NCBI RefSeq assembly: GCF_001613465.1
Contig: NZ_BDCK01000041.1
Location: 62,001-126,000, forward strand
Direction of reading: 5' to 3'
Length of the DNA stretch: 64,000 nt
Source of the DNA: Nocardia niwae NBRC 108934 = DSM 45340
GTDB lineage: Bacteria > Actinomycetota > Actinomycetes > Mycobacteriales > Mycobacteriaceae
Positions 13,714-22,614 of the stretch are shown here, piece by piece. The notes below the pieces were generated by a model that was not told the DNA's origin, searched no databases, and worked only from the letters and a program-made list of their open reading frames with translations. The translations under genes and the position numbers were made by a program. Within the stretch, counting starts at the first letter, position 1. Each line of letters opens with the position of its first letter.

Positions 13714-14685
13714 ATGGCAAGGGATCTGACTCAACTCGAGCTTCTGACGGAGTTGGAGCCGGTTGCCGAAGAAAACGTCAACCGGCACCTCTCCCTGGCA
13801 AAGGAATGGCATCCGCACGACTACGTCCCGTGGGACGACGGCCGCAATTTCGCGGCACTCGGTGGCGTGGATTGGGATCCGGAGCAGTCCCGGCTCAATG
13901 AGGTCGCGAAGGCGGCCATGATCACCAACCTGCTCACCGAAGACAACCTGCCCTCCTATCACCGGGAGATCGCCGAGAACTTCTCGCAGGACGGCGCGTG
14001 GGGCACCTGGGTGGGCCGCTGGACCGCCGAGGAGAACCGCCACGGCATCGTGATGCGGGACTACTTGGTCGTGACCCGCGGCGTCGATCCGGTCGCCTTG
14101 GAAGAGGCCAGGATGGTCCACATGACCAACGGTTTCGCCTCCCCTGCCGAAGCCGACGCGGGCTTCCTGCATTCCGTCGCGTATGTCACCTTCCAGGAAC
14201 TCGCCACCCGAGTCAGTCACCGCAACACCGGCAAGGTCTGTGACGATCCGATCGCCGACCGCATGCTGCAGCGCGTCGCCGCCGACGAGAACCTGCACAT
14301 GATCTTCTACCGCAACATGTGCGGCGCCGCCCTCGACCTCGCTCCCGACCAGGCCATCGAGGCGATCACGCTGATCCTGGAGAACTTCCAGATGCCCGGC
14401 GCCGGCATGCCCAACTTCCGCCGCAACGGCGTGCTGATGGCCAAGCACGGCATCTATGACCTGCGCCAGCACCTGGAGGAGGTCGTCCAGCCGGTGCTGA
14501 AGAAGTGGAACATCTTCGAACGCACGGACTTCACCGCCCGCGGCGAGGCGGTCCGCGAGCGTCTCGGCCTGTTCCTGGACAAGCTGAGCAAGGACGTCAT
14601 CAAGTTCGAGGAGCAGCGCGACCGCATGCTCGCCCGCGAAGCCGCGAAGCGCGACCGCCAGATGGCGGGCAGCTCCGTAGGCTGA
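13714..14685 (+). CDS. desA: Acyl-ACP desaturase (DesA-type, soluble diiron)
   Basis: A 323-aa protein of the plant-type acyl-ACP desaturase family, which introduces double bonds into acyl chains bound to ACP, in mycolate producers for mycolic acid or membrane lipid precursors. Diiron-binding motifs are visible: EENRHG in the third helix and DENLHM further on, each giving the E/DExxH pattern, with an upstream Glu in LTEDNLPSYH. Length is close to DesA1/DesA2 of mycobacteria. It begins at ATG 13714 and is followed by a GC hairpin. In M. tuberculosis desA1 is likewise next to dus and the LCP gene. Confidence 0.92.
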   Translation: MARDLTQLELLTELEPVAEENVNRHLSLAKEWHPHDYVPWDDGRNFAALGGVDWDPEQSRLNEVAKAAMITNLLTEDNLPSYHREIAENFSQDGAWGTWVGRWTAEENRHGIVMRDYLVVTRGVDPVALEEARMVHMTNGFASPAEADAGFLHSVAYVTFQELATRVSHRNTGKVCDDPIADRMLQRVAADENLHMIFYRNMCGAALDLAPDQAIEAITLILENFQMPGAGMPNFRRNGVLMAKHGIYDLRQHLEEVVQPVLKKWNIFERTDFTARGEAVRERLGLFLDKLSKDVIKFEEQRDRMLAREAAKRDRQMAGSSVG

Positions 14686-14699
14686 CCGCAGCGGCAGCA

Positions 14700-14727
14700 C
14701 GCCGCCGTCCAGGACGGGACGGCGGCG
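14700..14727 (+). terminator. Terminator hairpin after desA
   Basis: 11-bp perfect stem (CGCCGCCGTCC at 14700-14710 with 14717-14727) and a 6-nt loop, 15 nt after the desA stop. No T run. Confidence 0.6.
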
Positions 14728-14828
14728 CGGTATGAACGGACTCGTGAAGCGGCCGCCATCGCGACATACGTACTGGGCGAGCGACCCGCTCCGGCCGACT
14801 TACGTGCGGAAATGAGACACTTGTCGGC

Positions 14829-15977
14829 GTGACGATGACTACCGAGGCGACAGCGAAACTGCGGATCGGGCCGTATCCGGTCGATCCGCCGGTCGTGCTC
14901 GCGCCGATGGCGGGCATCACGAATCTGGCATTCCGTAAGTTGTGCCGCGAATTCGGCAGCCCGACTTCGATCTATGTGTGCGAGATGATCACCGCGCGTG
15001 CGGTGGTGGAGCGTAACGAGAAGACGCTGCACATGATGTCCTTCGACGCCGACGAGACTCCCCGCTCGATGCAGCTCTACGGCGTGGATCCGGACACGCT
15101 CGGTGAAGCGGTGCGCATCATCGTCGGCGAGGGCTGGGCCGATCACATCGACCTGAACCTCGGCTGCCCCGTGCCCAAGGTCACCCGTCTCGGCGGTGGC
15201 GCCGCCCTGCCGTACAAGCGGACCCTGTTCCGGCGGATCGTGCGCGCCATGGTGAGCGCGGCCGAACCCGCGGGGGTCCCGGTCACCCTGAAGTTCCGGA
15301 TCGGCATCGACGACGACCACCACACCTATCTGGACGCGGGCCGCATCGCGGAAGCCGAGGGTGCGCGGGCGGTCGCGTTGCACGCGCGCACGGCCGCGCA
15401 ACGCTACTCCGGCCAGGCCGACTGGTCCGCGATCGCCCGGCTCAAGGAGACTGTCACCTCGATCCCGGTGCTCGGCAACGGGGACATCTTCTCCGCCGCC
15501 GATGCCGTCCGCATGATGGACGAGACCGGATGCGACGGCGTGGTCGTCGGCCGTGGCTGCCTCGGCAGGCCGTGGCTGTTCGCCGAGCTGCAAGCGGCGC
15601 TGCGCGGTGAGCCGCTGCCCGAGGCGCCCGATCTGGGCCGGGTCGGCGCGGTGCTCTACCGGCACGGCGCGCTGCTGTCCGAGCATCTCGGCGAGGACAA
15701 GGCCATGCGTGATCTGCGCAAGCACATGGCCTGGTATCTGATGGGCTTCCCGGTCGGCTCGGATCTGCGTCGCTCGTTCGCCACCGTGGGCAGCCTCGCA
15801 CAGCTGGAAGACCTGGTCGGCCGGCTCGACCCGGCGGTTCCCTTCCCGGAGGACGCGGAAGGCCCGCGTGGCAGGCAGGGCTCGCCGGGCAAGGTGGCGC
15901 TGCCGCACGGCTGGCTCGACGATCCGGACGATCCCGCGGTGCCGCGCGCAGCGGATGTGATGCACAGCGGCGGGTGA
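14829..15977 (+). CDS. dus: tRNA-dihydrouridine synthase
   Basis: A 382-aa FMN enzyme that reduces uridines in tRNA D-loops. It has a TIM-barrel N-terminal domain with APMAGITNLAFR, the catalytic Cys in LGCPVPKVT, the ALHARTAAQRYSG segment, GNGDIFSAADA and VGRGCLGRPW for FMN phosphate binding. The helical C-terminal domain contains the HMAWYLMGFPVG stretch. The start is GTG 14829; ATG 14835 two codons later is an equally good choice. It lies between desA and the LCP gene, as in mycobacteria. Confidence 0.94.
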   Translation: MTMTTEATAKLRIGPYPVDPPVVLAPMAGITNLAFRKLCREFGSPTSIYVCEMITARAVVERNEKTLHMMSFDADETPRSMQLYGVDPDTLGEAVRIIVGEGWADHIDLNLGCPVPKVTRLGGGAALPYKRTLFRRIVRAMVSAAEPAGVPVTLKFRIGIDDDHHTYLDAGRIAEAEGARAVALHARTAAQRYSGQADWSAIARLKETVTSIPVLGNGDIFSAADAVRMMDETGCDGVVVGRGCLGRPWLFAELQAALRGEPLPEAPDLGRVGAVLYRHGALLSEHLGEDKAMRDLRKHMAWYLMGFPVGSDLRRSFATVGSLAQLEDLVGRLDPAVPFPEDAEGPRGRQGSPGKVALPHGWLDDPDDPAVPRAADVMHSGG

Positions 15978-16138
15978 TGATGGCAATCGCACAGCGAACA
16001 AGAGCGTCAACACTGTTGTGACCTGTTCGATTTCGCTGTGGGGTGGCCTGCCGTGGCGGAATCGTTATCATTGCGGGATCGGTGCCGCCGGTCCGGTTCG
16101 ATCCAGGCGGAAAGCAAGACGAAAAGCGAGGTTCGTTG

Positions 16139-18460
16139 GTGGGTGACGATCGGCACGGGCGTTCGCCACGGCCCGGAGGTCGCGCCCCGTGGGAGCGGTA
16201 TCCCGCGGCGGACTACCCCGAAGGAGACGCCGCACGCACGTCTCGTCGTTCGCGCCATACCGACGCCGCTCCGGACCAGAGTTCCGCGCCGCTGACGGTC
16301 CACGATCTCGTCCAGCGGGTCGACAACGAACGCAGCGGCCGCCGCGGTCGTCGCGCGGAACCCGCGCCACCGGAACCGGGCGCCGCGCCGAGCCGAGGCC
16401 GTCGCCCGGAACCCGGCCCGCCGCCGGACCCGGCCGCCGCGCCCGGCCGAGGCCGCCGCGCCGAGCCCACGCCGCCGGTTGCGGGTCCCCCGCCGAGCCG
16501 AGGCCGCCGCCCTGAGCCGGTGCCGCCGCAGGCAGGCCCGCCCTCCGCACGAATCAATCGCGCCGAGCCACGTCAGGAAGCTCCGCGCCGCCCCGCCGAC
16601 CCGGCCGCCGCCAACGGCCGCGGTGCGGCAGCCGGTCCCCGGCGGGCACCGGACTCGCCCCCGCTACGCCAGACGGGTAGCTCGCCGGTGGTCCAGGACA
16701 TCACGGGCGCCACACCGGCCGCCCGCGCCACGACCCGCCGCCCCGCCGAGCGCTCGGCGCCCGATGCGCCCGACGATCCGGTCGCGCGTTCGGAACCGGA
16801 GCAGGCCGAAGAAGTCACCGACGTAATCCCCCCGGTCGATGAACCGACGCGCGCGCTACGCAAGGGTGTGGGCTGGCCGACCAAGGACGGCAAGGGCACG
16901 AAGCCGAAGCCGGTCGGCACCGCCCAGACCCGCTTGCAGGCCTCCCGGGAGCGCCGCAACAAGCGGCTGCGGACCGCGGGAAGGGCGGGGGGAGCAGTGT
17001 GCGCCGTCCTCGCATTGCTGGTCACCGGCGGCGGCTGGAGCTACCTACGGTCGACGACCGACAGCTTCACCCAGGTCAATGCCCTCGACGAGAACTCAGA
17101 AGACATCATCGATTCCAATGCCCAGCTCGGTGACGAGAATTACCTGCTCGTCGGCACCGACACACGCGCAGGGGCCAACGGCCAGCTCGGCGCGGGCACT
17201 TTGGACGACGCCGAGGGTGCCCGCGCAGACACCACCATGCTGGTCCACATCCCGAAGGACCGGAGTCGGGTCGTCGTAGTTTCCTTCCCGCGCGACCTGG
17301 ACGTGACCAGGCCCCAGTGCAATGGGTGGGACAACGACAAAGGCGTGTACACCGACGAGAAGTTCCCGTCTGCCATGGGCGACAAGCTCAACGCCGTCTA
17401 CAACCTCGGCGGCCCGATGTGCCTCGTCTCTACGATTCAGCGCCTCACCGGCGCGTCGATCAATCACTTCATCGGCATCGACTTCGCCGGTTTCGAGTCG
17501 ATGGTCAACCAGATCGATGGCGTCGAGGTCTGCGCGTCCAAGCCGCTCGTCGACGACGTGCTCGGCACCATCCTCGAGCACCCGGGCAAGCAGCGCATCG
17601 ACGGCCAAACCGCGCTGAAGTACGTGCGTGCCCGGCACATCTACGGCGAGGAGCGCAGCGACTACGACCGCATCAACCGACAGCAACGCTTCCTCGCTTC
17701 GCTGCTACGCAGCACGCTGTCCAGCAGGGTGCTGTTCAATCCGGGCAAGCTGAACGGCTTCATCACTGCGCTTCGCGAGCACACCTGGGTCAACAAGGTC
17801 GAAACGACCGACCTACTGATGCTGGGACGTTCACTGCAGAAGATCGATGCCGGCGTGGTCACCTTCATCACCGTTCCGACCGCGGGCACCACCACTTACG
17901 GCAACGAGATCCCCCGTGAATCCGACATCAAGGCGATCTTCAAGGCGATCCGCGACGATCAGCCTCTGCCAGGCGAGAAGCCGACCGTTCAGGCGAACGC
18001 ACCCGCTCCGACCCCGGCCGCTCCGACACCGACCAAGTACAAGGCGGTGGATCCTTCGAATGTCTCGCTGCTGGTGTCCAACGGTTCCGGAGCCGAAGGG
18101 CTGGCGCGCACGGCGGCCACCAAACTCGGCAACCAGGGCTTCACGATCTACAACACCGGAAACTACGCCAACGGCACCTCCAGCACGACGAAGGTCCGCT
18201 ACGCCCCCGGCCTGGAGGCCGAGGCCGCGACCGTAGCGACCTCCATCCCCGGCGCGACCATCGAGGCCGCCGACGATCTCGGCGGCATCGTCGAGGTCGT
18301 CATCGGAGGCGATTCGAAGACCGGCGTCACGGTGAAGGCGCCGACACCGGTCGGTGACGAGATCACCAACGTCACGACGAGCACCTCGACGGATTCGGCA
18401 CCCGCCGTGCTGCCGTCGGATTTGGAACACGTCAATGCGGCCGAGGAGATCTGCAAATAG
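16139..18460 (+). CDS. LytR-CpsA-Psr (LCP) family cell-wall ligase with long Pro/Arg N-terminus
   Basis: About 773 aa from GTG 16139 (TTG 16136 is possible). Residues 1-280 are cytoplasmic, very rich in Pro, Arg, Ala and Glu, with a repeated GRR(P/A)EP(T/V/G)PP pattern. A single membrane span follows at about 282-304. The extracytoplasmic LCP domain starts near 333 (LLVGTDTRAG) and includes RADTTMLVHIPKDR, VSFPRDLDV and the RxRH-type VRARHIYGEERSDYDR. A LytR_C domain spans ~637-735 (VSLLVSNGSG onward). LCP enzymes transfer polyprenyl-linked glycans, in mycolata arabinogalactan, to peptidoglycan. Orthologous position: Rv0822c. Confidence 0.9.
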   Translation: MGDDRHGRSPRPGGRAPWERYPAADYPEGDAARTSRRSRHTDAAPDQSSAPLTVHDLVQRVDNERSGRRGRRAEPAPPEPGAAPSRGRRPEPGPPPDPAAAPGRGRRAEPTPPVAGPPPSRGRRPEPVPPQAGPPSARINRAEPRQEAPRRPADPAAANGRGAAAGPRRAPDSPPLRQTGSSPVVQDITGATPAARATTRRPAERSAPDAPDDPVARSEPEQAEEVTDVIPPVDEPTRALRKGVGWPTKDGKGTKPKPVGTAQTRLQASRERRNKRLRTAGRAGGAVCAVLALLVTGGGWSYLRSTTDSFTQVNALDENSEDIIDSNAQLGDENYLLVGTDTRAGANGQLGAGTLDDAEGARADTTMLVHIPKDRSRVVVVSFPRDLDVTRPQCNGWDNDKGVYTDEKFPSAMGDKLNAVYNLGGPMCLVSTIQRLTGASINHFIGIDFAGFESMVNQIDGVEVCASKPLVDDVLGTILEHPGKQRIDGQTALKYVRARHIYGEERSDYDRINRQQRFLASLLRSTLSSRVLFNPGKLNGFITALREHTWVNKVETTDLLMLGRSLQKIDAGVVTFITVPTAGTTTYGNEIPRESDIKAIFKAIRDDQPLPGEKPTVQANAPAPTPAAPTPTKYKAVDPSNVSLLVSNGSGAEGLARTAATKLGNQGFTIYNTGNYANGTSSTTKVRYAPGLEAEAATVATSIPGATIEAADDLGGIVEVVIGGDSKTGVTVKAPTPVGDEITNVTTSTSTDSAPAVLPSDLEHVNAAEEICK

Positions 18461-18599
18461 AGGACCGCACGACGAGCCTTCCAGCCGCCACAGAACTGGT
18501 TCGCATCGAATCACGTTGTAGCCCAGAAATTTTCGATAGAAATCCGGTCGACTCTCTGTTATGGTCGCTTTGTTGTTGATCAACAAGGGAGGGATTTCA

Positions 18600-18827
18600 G
18601 TGGTACGCAAGTTGATCTTCGGGGCAAGCGCGGCGGTGGCCGCCTTGGCATTGTTCGCAGGTCCTGCTCAAGCAGACGGGACGCAGCAGTTCCAATCGCA
18701 GCGAGACTGCGAGAAGACCCGGGCATTGTTCCAGAAGCAGGGAAGCCGCGTGAGCGACCGTTGTGAGTTCGTACCCAACGGCAGCACCTTCGGCGGCGAC
18801 GCCTGGCGGTTCCGCGTTTACAGCTAG
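18600..18827 (+). CDS. Small secreted protein with two cysteines
   Basis: A 75-aa preprotein. The signal peptide is VRKLIFGASAAVAALALFAG with a likely cleavage after AQA, leaving a ~50-residue mature domain starting DGTQQFQSQ. It has two Cys (RDCEKT, DRCEFV), probably a disulfide. GTG 18600 is preferred because GGAGGG lies 6 nt upstream; an ATG at 18561 would put polar residues before the signal peptide. No known family recognised. A strong hairpin follows. Confidence 0.75.
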   Translation: MVRKLIFGASAAVAALALFAGPAQADGTQQFQSQRDCEKTRALFQKQGSRVSDRCEFVPNGSTFGGDAWRFRVYS

Positions 18828-18838
18828 TTCGCGCCGAC

Positions 18839-18878
18839 CTCGGGTGGTGACCGTGCGCTTGCTCGATCACCACCCGAG
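18839..18878 (+). terminator. Terminator hairpin after the small secreted protein
   Basis: Perfect 12-bp stem CTCGGGTGGTGA / TCACCACCCGAG with a 16-nt loop, followed by TCTTCG. Confidence 0.7.
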
Positions 18879-19145
18879 TCTTCGGGGGCGGAGAGCTCGG
18901 AACCGGGTGTGGTGGTCGTGTCAGCTCGACGCCGTCTACGCCCCGCGGCGGACCAAAGTGAACCACACCCCCGCAGGAGTGGGATTAAGATCACATATCG
19001 TCGCGTTCTCGCCGTTTCGAGTCCGGCCAAGGCGGCGGCCGCCGGTCGTTGAATCGTCAACGGCAACCCTGGCGCTAATGATGCGCACCGGTCATTCACT
19101 CCGTGTTCGTGACTTGGTCAGCGCGGCGAACTAGTGTCAGCTGTT
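18879..19145. promoter_or_regulatory. Upstream region of phoU
   Basis: Non-coding. It contains TTCACTCCGTGTTCGTGA about 45 bp before the phoU start, a loose match to spaced TTCA/TTCG half-sites of phosphate regulators. This is much weaker than the pst box at 26639. Confidence 0.3.
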
Positions 19146-19802
19146 ATGCGTGTCATCTACAACGAGCAAATGGCCGAGCTCGCCCACCTGCTGGGTGAGA
19201 TGGCCGGGCTGGCCGGCTCTGCCATGGAGCGGGCGACCCAGGCGCTGCTCCAGGCGGACCTCGCGCTGGCGGAGCAGGTGATCAGTGAGTCCGACCGGAT
19301 CGCCGAGCTGATCCAGGACGCCGAGGAGAAGGCCTTCGCTCTGCTCGCGCTGCAGGCGCCGGTCGCCGGTGATTTGCGGCAAGTGGTGAGCACGATCCAG
19401 ATCGTCGCCGATGTGAACCGGATGGGCGCGCTGGCGCTACACGTGGCAAAGGTCGCGCGCAGGCGTCATCCGAACCACGCGCTGCCGGAGTCCGTCAACG
19501 GTTACTTCGCCGAGATGGGCCGCATCGCGGTGAATATGGGAGCCGGTGCGCGCGAGGTGCTGGAGACCCGCGACCCGGAACGCGCCGCGCAGCTGAACGA
19601 AGACGACGAGGCGATGGACGATCTGCACCGTCACCTCTTCACACTGCTCATGGACCGCGATTGGAAGTACGGCGTCGCCGCGGCCGTGGATGTCACGCTG
19701 CTCGGCCGCTACTACGAGCGCTTCGCCGACCACGCGGTCGAGATCGGCCGCCGGGTCATCTTTCTGGTCACCGGCGTTCTCCCGCCGGATCCGGATGCGT
19801 AA
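19146..19802 (+). CDS. phoU: Phosphate transport regulator PhoU/PhoY
   Basis: A 218-aa cytoplasmic all-helical protein with the two-fold PhoU repeat (about 5-105 and 110-215). Metal-binding E/D-rich helices are visible ([34 protein letters not shown]). PhoU links Pst transporter activity to the two-component sensor that controls the Pho regulon, keeping it off when phosphate is ample. ATG 19146 gives the usual start [11 protein letters not shown] 19134 four codons upstream is the alternative. In M. tuberculosis phoY2 lies right next to a pst ATPase gene. Here ~2.8 kb of secretion-related genes separates it from pstB. Confidence 0.93.
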   Translation: MRVIYNEQMAELAHLLGEMAGLAGSAMERATQALLQADLALAEQVISESDRIAELIQDAEEKAFALLALQAPVAGDLRQVVSTIQIVADVNRMGALALHVAKVARRRHPNHALPESVNGYFAEMGRIAVNMGAGAREVLETRDPERAAQLNEDDEAMDDLHRHLFTLLMDRDWKYGVAAAVDVTLLGRYYERFADHAVEIGRRVIFLVTGVLPPDPDA

Positions 19803-19927
19803 GGGTTGCCGAAAGGCTTGCCGGTCTTGACCTTTCGCGGGCGGCGAATGATAGATTTGGCCGCACGGGGCGGGATTGCTCTGGTATAGCGTTACGCCGG
19901 AGGGGATCCGGTATGAAGGGGGGCGTT

Positions 19928-20221
19928 ATGAACGTCGATCCAGCGGAGCTACGCGCGTTGGCCGCGTCGATGGACACAATCGGCGGTGCGATCGGGGTTT
20001 TGACCGTACGAGCAACCACCGATGCGCTCGGCGGTGCGCTCCCGGGTTCGACGCTGAGCGAAGTCTGCTCGGCAGCGGGTTCGAACATCGAGGACGCGTG
20101 GCAGCGGATGGCCATGCGCTGCAAGCGCGTTTCGAATATCGCGAAAGGCGGCGCCGCGAATTACGAGGTATCCGACCAGGAGTTCCGTGACGGCCTCGAC
20201 GCGATGGGCGCACACCTGTGA
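19928..20221 (+). CDS. EspC-like type VII secretion protein
   Basis: A 97-aa helical protein (102 aa if ATG 19913 is used; both ATGs have a purine-rich site). It starts MNVDPAELRALAASMDTIG, typical of EspC-like ESX substrates. The C-terminus carries the YxxxD secretion signal (Tyr79-Glu-Val-Ser-Asp83) after the second helix. It has no WxG turn. The next gene overlaps its stop (GTGA) and does carry a WxG motif, so the two probably form a secreted heterodimer. No ESX machinery genes are in the window, so secretion would use a system encoded elsewhere. Confidence 0.75.
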   Translation: MNVDPAELRALAASMDTIGGAIGVLTVRATTDALGGALPGSTLSEVCSAAGSNIEDAWQRMAMRCKRVSNIAKGGAANYEVSDQEFRDGLDAMGAHL

Positions 20222-21741
20222 GGACAACGAGCACGACGCCCACTCTGAGCCAGGTGCGGTCGGAATGGCAGCCGTGGAAATTGGGCGAAGCCGGAACCGA
20301 AATACGGACGCGCAATAGCGAATTCGTCAGCCTGATCGATGAAACGGTCACGCAGATCCGGGCGGCGGGCGCGCATTGGAGCGGCGATGCCTATTACGCC
20401 GCCTACGACCGGATCGCAGGCGATCGCGATGCGGCGAACAAAGTGGCGCTGGATACCGACGACCTCGCACAGACGTTGATCGACAGCGGCACCAGCCTGG
20501 CCGGGTTCCGTCAAGCTCTGCTGGACAAGGTCGACGAAGCCGTCGCGGCCGGATTCACTGTCTCCGAGGATTGGCAGGTCACTCCCGGCCCGGACGTCTC
20601 GGATGACAACGGCGACACCCAATACACCCACCAGACCGCCATAACGACCGCGCTGAACGAATTGCTGGGCACCCAATCGGATGTCGCGACCAAGATCGAG
20701 CAGGCCGGCGCGAATGTGCGCACCCGCAGTGAGCAACTCGGGGAGGGCGACCCGCTCGACGGGACACCGCAGACGGATCCGATGCTCGCGGTATACAGCC
20801 GTCAGTCCGACACCGGAGAGACCGAACAGGACCCGACCGACCCCTCCACCACGCCCGCGGGCACGCCGCAGGCCAGCCCCATCGCGAACCAGCAGCAAGC
20901 GAACCAGGACGGAGCGGATCAGTCCACGAAACAGGACGGAGCCGACCAGTCCACGAAGCAAGACGGGGCCGATCAGTCCGGGAAGAAACAAGACGACGCC
21001 AAGACCGACGGCACCGGTACGGGCAAGGACGAGACCAAGACCGACCAACCCGCCCAGACACCCGCTTCCACTGGCGCGGCCAGCGACCCCAACTCGTGGA
21101 AGCCCTCGGATGTGACGAGTTTGATCAACGCGGTAGGCACGATCACCGGAAATGTGCCCACGTTGATCGAGTCCGTCGGCAAGCTGGACGACAATCTCGC
21201 CGACATCATCAAAGCGGGCGGCGAGGCGGGCAAGGGCCTGATCGACTCTGCCGGAACGGCCGCGGAGAAGTTCGCGAACGCTGCCGACACGGTGATCACC
21301 AGTGCCGATCGTGCGGCCGACGGTACGCCCGCGGCCGCACCGTCTACCGGCGACCCGACCACAACCGACACGCCGACGCCCACCCAACCGGGCGCCGATC
21401 CTGCGACGAATCAGTCCACCGACCCGAACGCGAAATCAGCTGATCAAAAACCGGACAACTCGGCAAGCACCGAAAGCAAAACCGACAAACCGAATTCGTC
21501 GCAGCCCGGGGGTACCAAGCAGGAACAACCAGCGTCCGTCCGGCAAGCGAGCTACGCCGATGTCGGCGCAGGCAATCCGAGCAGTACCGTCCCGTCCGCG
21601 CCCGGTTCCCCGTCGACCGCTCCGGCTGGCACCGGTCTGCTCGGGGCGCCGGCGGCGGCGAACAGGGAATCGGATTCAGAACATACGCGCCGGGTGCAGG
21701 CCACGCCGACCCCGCTCTTCGAGACCCCGTCCGAGGAATAG
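20218..21741 (+). CDS. Large WxG-type type VII secretion substrate with low-complexity C-terminus
   Basis: A 507-aa protein. Residues 10-125 are a helical hairpin domain with a WxG turn (HWSGDAYYAAYDRI, Trp54-Gly56), followed by a helical segment to ~180. Residues ~200-290 are low complexity with three 9-aa repeats (QDGADQSTK), then a helical region 295-365 (LINAVGTITGNVPTLIE ... IIKAGGEAGKGL) and a Pro/Thr/Ser-rich tail. There is no signal peptide or membrane span. Start GTG 20218 overlaps the EspC-like stop, showing translational coupling. Function after secretion is unknown. The layout recalls EspB/EspA-like substrates but no direct homology is claimed. Confidence 0.7.
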   Translation: MRTTSTTPTLSQVRSEWQPWKLGEAGTEIRTRNSEFVSLIDETVTQIRAAGAHWSGDAYYAAYDRIAGDRDAANKVALDTDDLAQTLIDSGTSLAGFRQALLDKVDEAVAAGFTVSEDWQVTPGPDVSDDNGDTQYTHQTAITTALNELLGTQSDVATKIEQAGANVRTRSEQLGEGDPLDGTPQTDPMLAVYSRQSDTGETEQDPTDPSTTPAGTPQASPIANQQQANQDGADQSTKQDGADQSTKQDGADQSGKKQDDAKTDGTGTGKDETKTDQPAQTPASTGAASDPNSWKPSDVTSLINAVGTITGNVPTLIESVGKLDDNLADIIKAGGEAGKGLIDSAGTAAEKFANAADTVITSADRAADGTPAAAPSTGDPTTTDTPTPTQPGADPATNQSTDPNAKSADQKPDNSASTESKTDKPNSSQPGGTKQEQPASVRQASYADVGAGNPSSTVPSAPGSPSTAPAGTGLLGAPAAANRESDSEHTRRVQATPTPLFETPSEE

Positions 21742-21765
21742 CCGACGAGTTCCCGGCCGAATATA

Positions 21766-21799
21766 CGAAGGCCCTGGGCAGCACCCGGGGCCTTCGTTT
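21766..21799 (+). terminator. Terminator after the secretion pair
   Basis: CGAAGGCCC ... GGGCCTTCG stem (21766-21774 with 21788-21796, extended by G/C pairs inside) followed by TTTC. Confidence 0.8.
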
Positions 21800-21846
21800 C
21801 ATGTACGCGCGTTTGCGGACGCGAAACCAAGCCAAGGACAACGGCA

Positions 21847-21881
21847 ATCGGCCCCGACCGCTGGTAGCGGTCGGGGCCGAT
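21847..21881. terminator. Strong hairpin terminator, likely for the minus-strand small gene
   Basis: Perfect 15-bp stem ATCGGCCCCGACCGC / GCGGTCGGGGCCGAT with loop TGGTA. It lies 74 bp beyond the stop of the leftward small secreted gene; both strands could use it. Confidence 0.7.
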
Positions 21882-21954
21882 CATTGGACTGTCGAGTTAT
21901 GCGCCGACGGCTGCCAGTTGTCGACGGCGTCGATTACAACAGGAGCGGGTATTA

Positions 21955-22155
21955 CTATCCGGCAACGACCCATCCGTACCTGCCCCCGCCGTATGAGTAG
22001 CAAATCCACTTCGTCGTGCCCTCATAACTAACGTTGCCAACGGTATACGCATCGCAAGGCGCTGTTGGCGCAGCCGAAGCTTGCGGAGCGAGCATCGTCG
22101 CGGTCAAGATCGTGGCCACACCGACCAACGCACCAGAGAACAATCGTACTATCAT
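21955..22155 (-). CDS. Small secreted protein, two cysteines, Gly/Tyr-rich end
   Basis: A 66-aa preprotein starting MIVRLFSGALVGVATIL, with a signal peptide cleaved after ASA. The short mature part (APTAPCDAYTVGNVSYEG, then KWICYSYGGGRYGW) has one likely disulfide. ATG 22155 follows AGAGG at 7 nt; a GTG one codon upstream is the alternative. No family recognised. It sits between the secretion pair and an IS remnant. Confidence 0.65.
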   Translation of the reverse strand: MIVRLFSGALVGVATILTATMLAPQASAAPTAPCDAYTVGNVSYEGTTKWICYSYGGGRYGWVVAG

Positions 22156-22291
22156 CACGAAACCTCTTTCGTTTCAACGGATTTCACAGAGGTTGCGCCA
22201 TTCGAACCCCCCTGCTTCACAGGTTACCGAACCATGCCGGAAGAAACAATGACCAGAGCGCACCTTCGGCGCCCGCTCGCATTGGGTCGAG

Positions 22292-22509
22292 ACCGACAGC
22301 GTCGGAATGGCCTGCACCCCAACGAATTCCTCATGGCTCAACCGTACCGAAACCCAATTCACCGCCTTGCGGTATTTCGCTCTCGATGGCGCCGACCAAC
22401 CCCGCCACCGAGAGCAGGCAAGTATGATCCGCCGCTACATCATCTGGCTCAACAAAACACCGCCGACTGGAAACTACGTCGGATCGTGAACCGGGCCAAC
22501 GTTGCCTGA
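22292..22509 (+). pseudogene. IS630-family transposase, 3' remnant with frameshift
   Basis: Reads TPTNSSWLNRTETQFTALRYFALDG, then HREQASMIRRYIIWLNK. A frame change near 22455 leads to NTADWKLRRIVNRANVA and TGA 22509. This is the well-known C-terminal end of IS630-type DDE transposases (the Glu of SWLNRxE is the third catalytic acid). The N-terminal two thirds are missing and no terminal inverted repeat was found, so it is dead. Confidence 0.75.
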
Positions 22510-22537
22510 TGCGGTACCAGTTCATGGCCGGAACGCA

Positions 22538-22568
22538 GAAAAGCCCTGGGCATACCCCAGGGCTTTTC
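22538..22568. terminator. Bidirectional terminator downstream of pstB
   Basis: 13-bp perfect stem GAAAAGCCCTGGG / CCCAGGGCTTTTC with a 5-nt loop. A and T runs at the stem base make it usable on both strands. It ends the pstSCAB transcript 47 bp after pstB. Confidence 0.85.
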
Positions 22569-22614
22569 ACTTTGCCTGTCGCAGCCTCGGTGCACAGCCA
22601 CTCGGCAACCGGAA

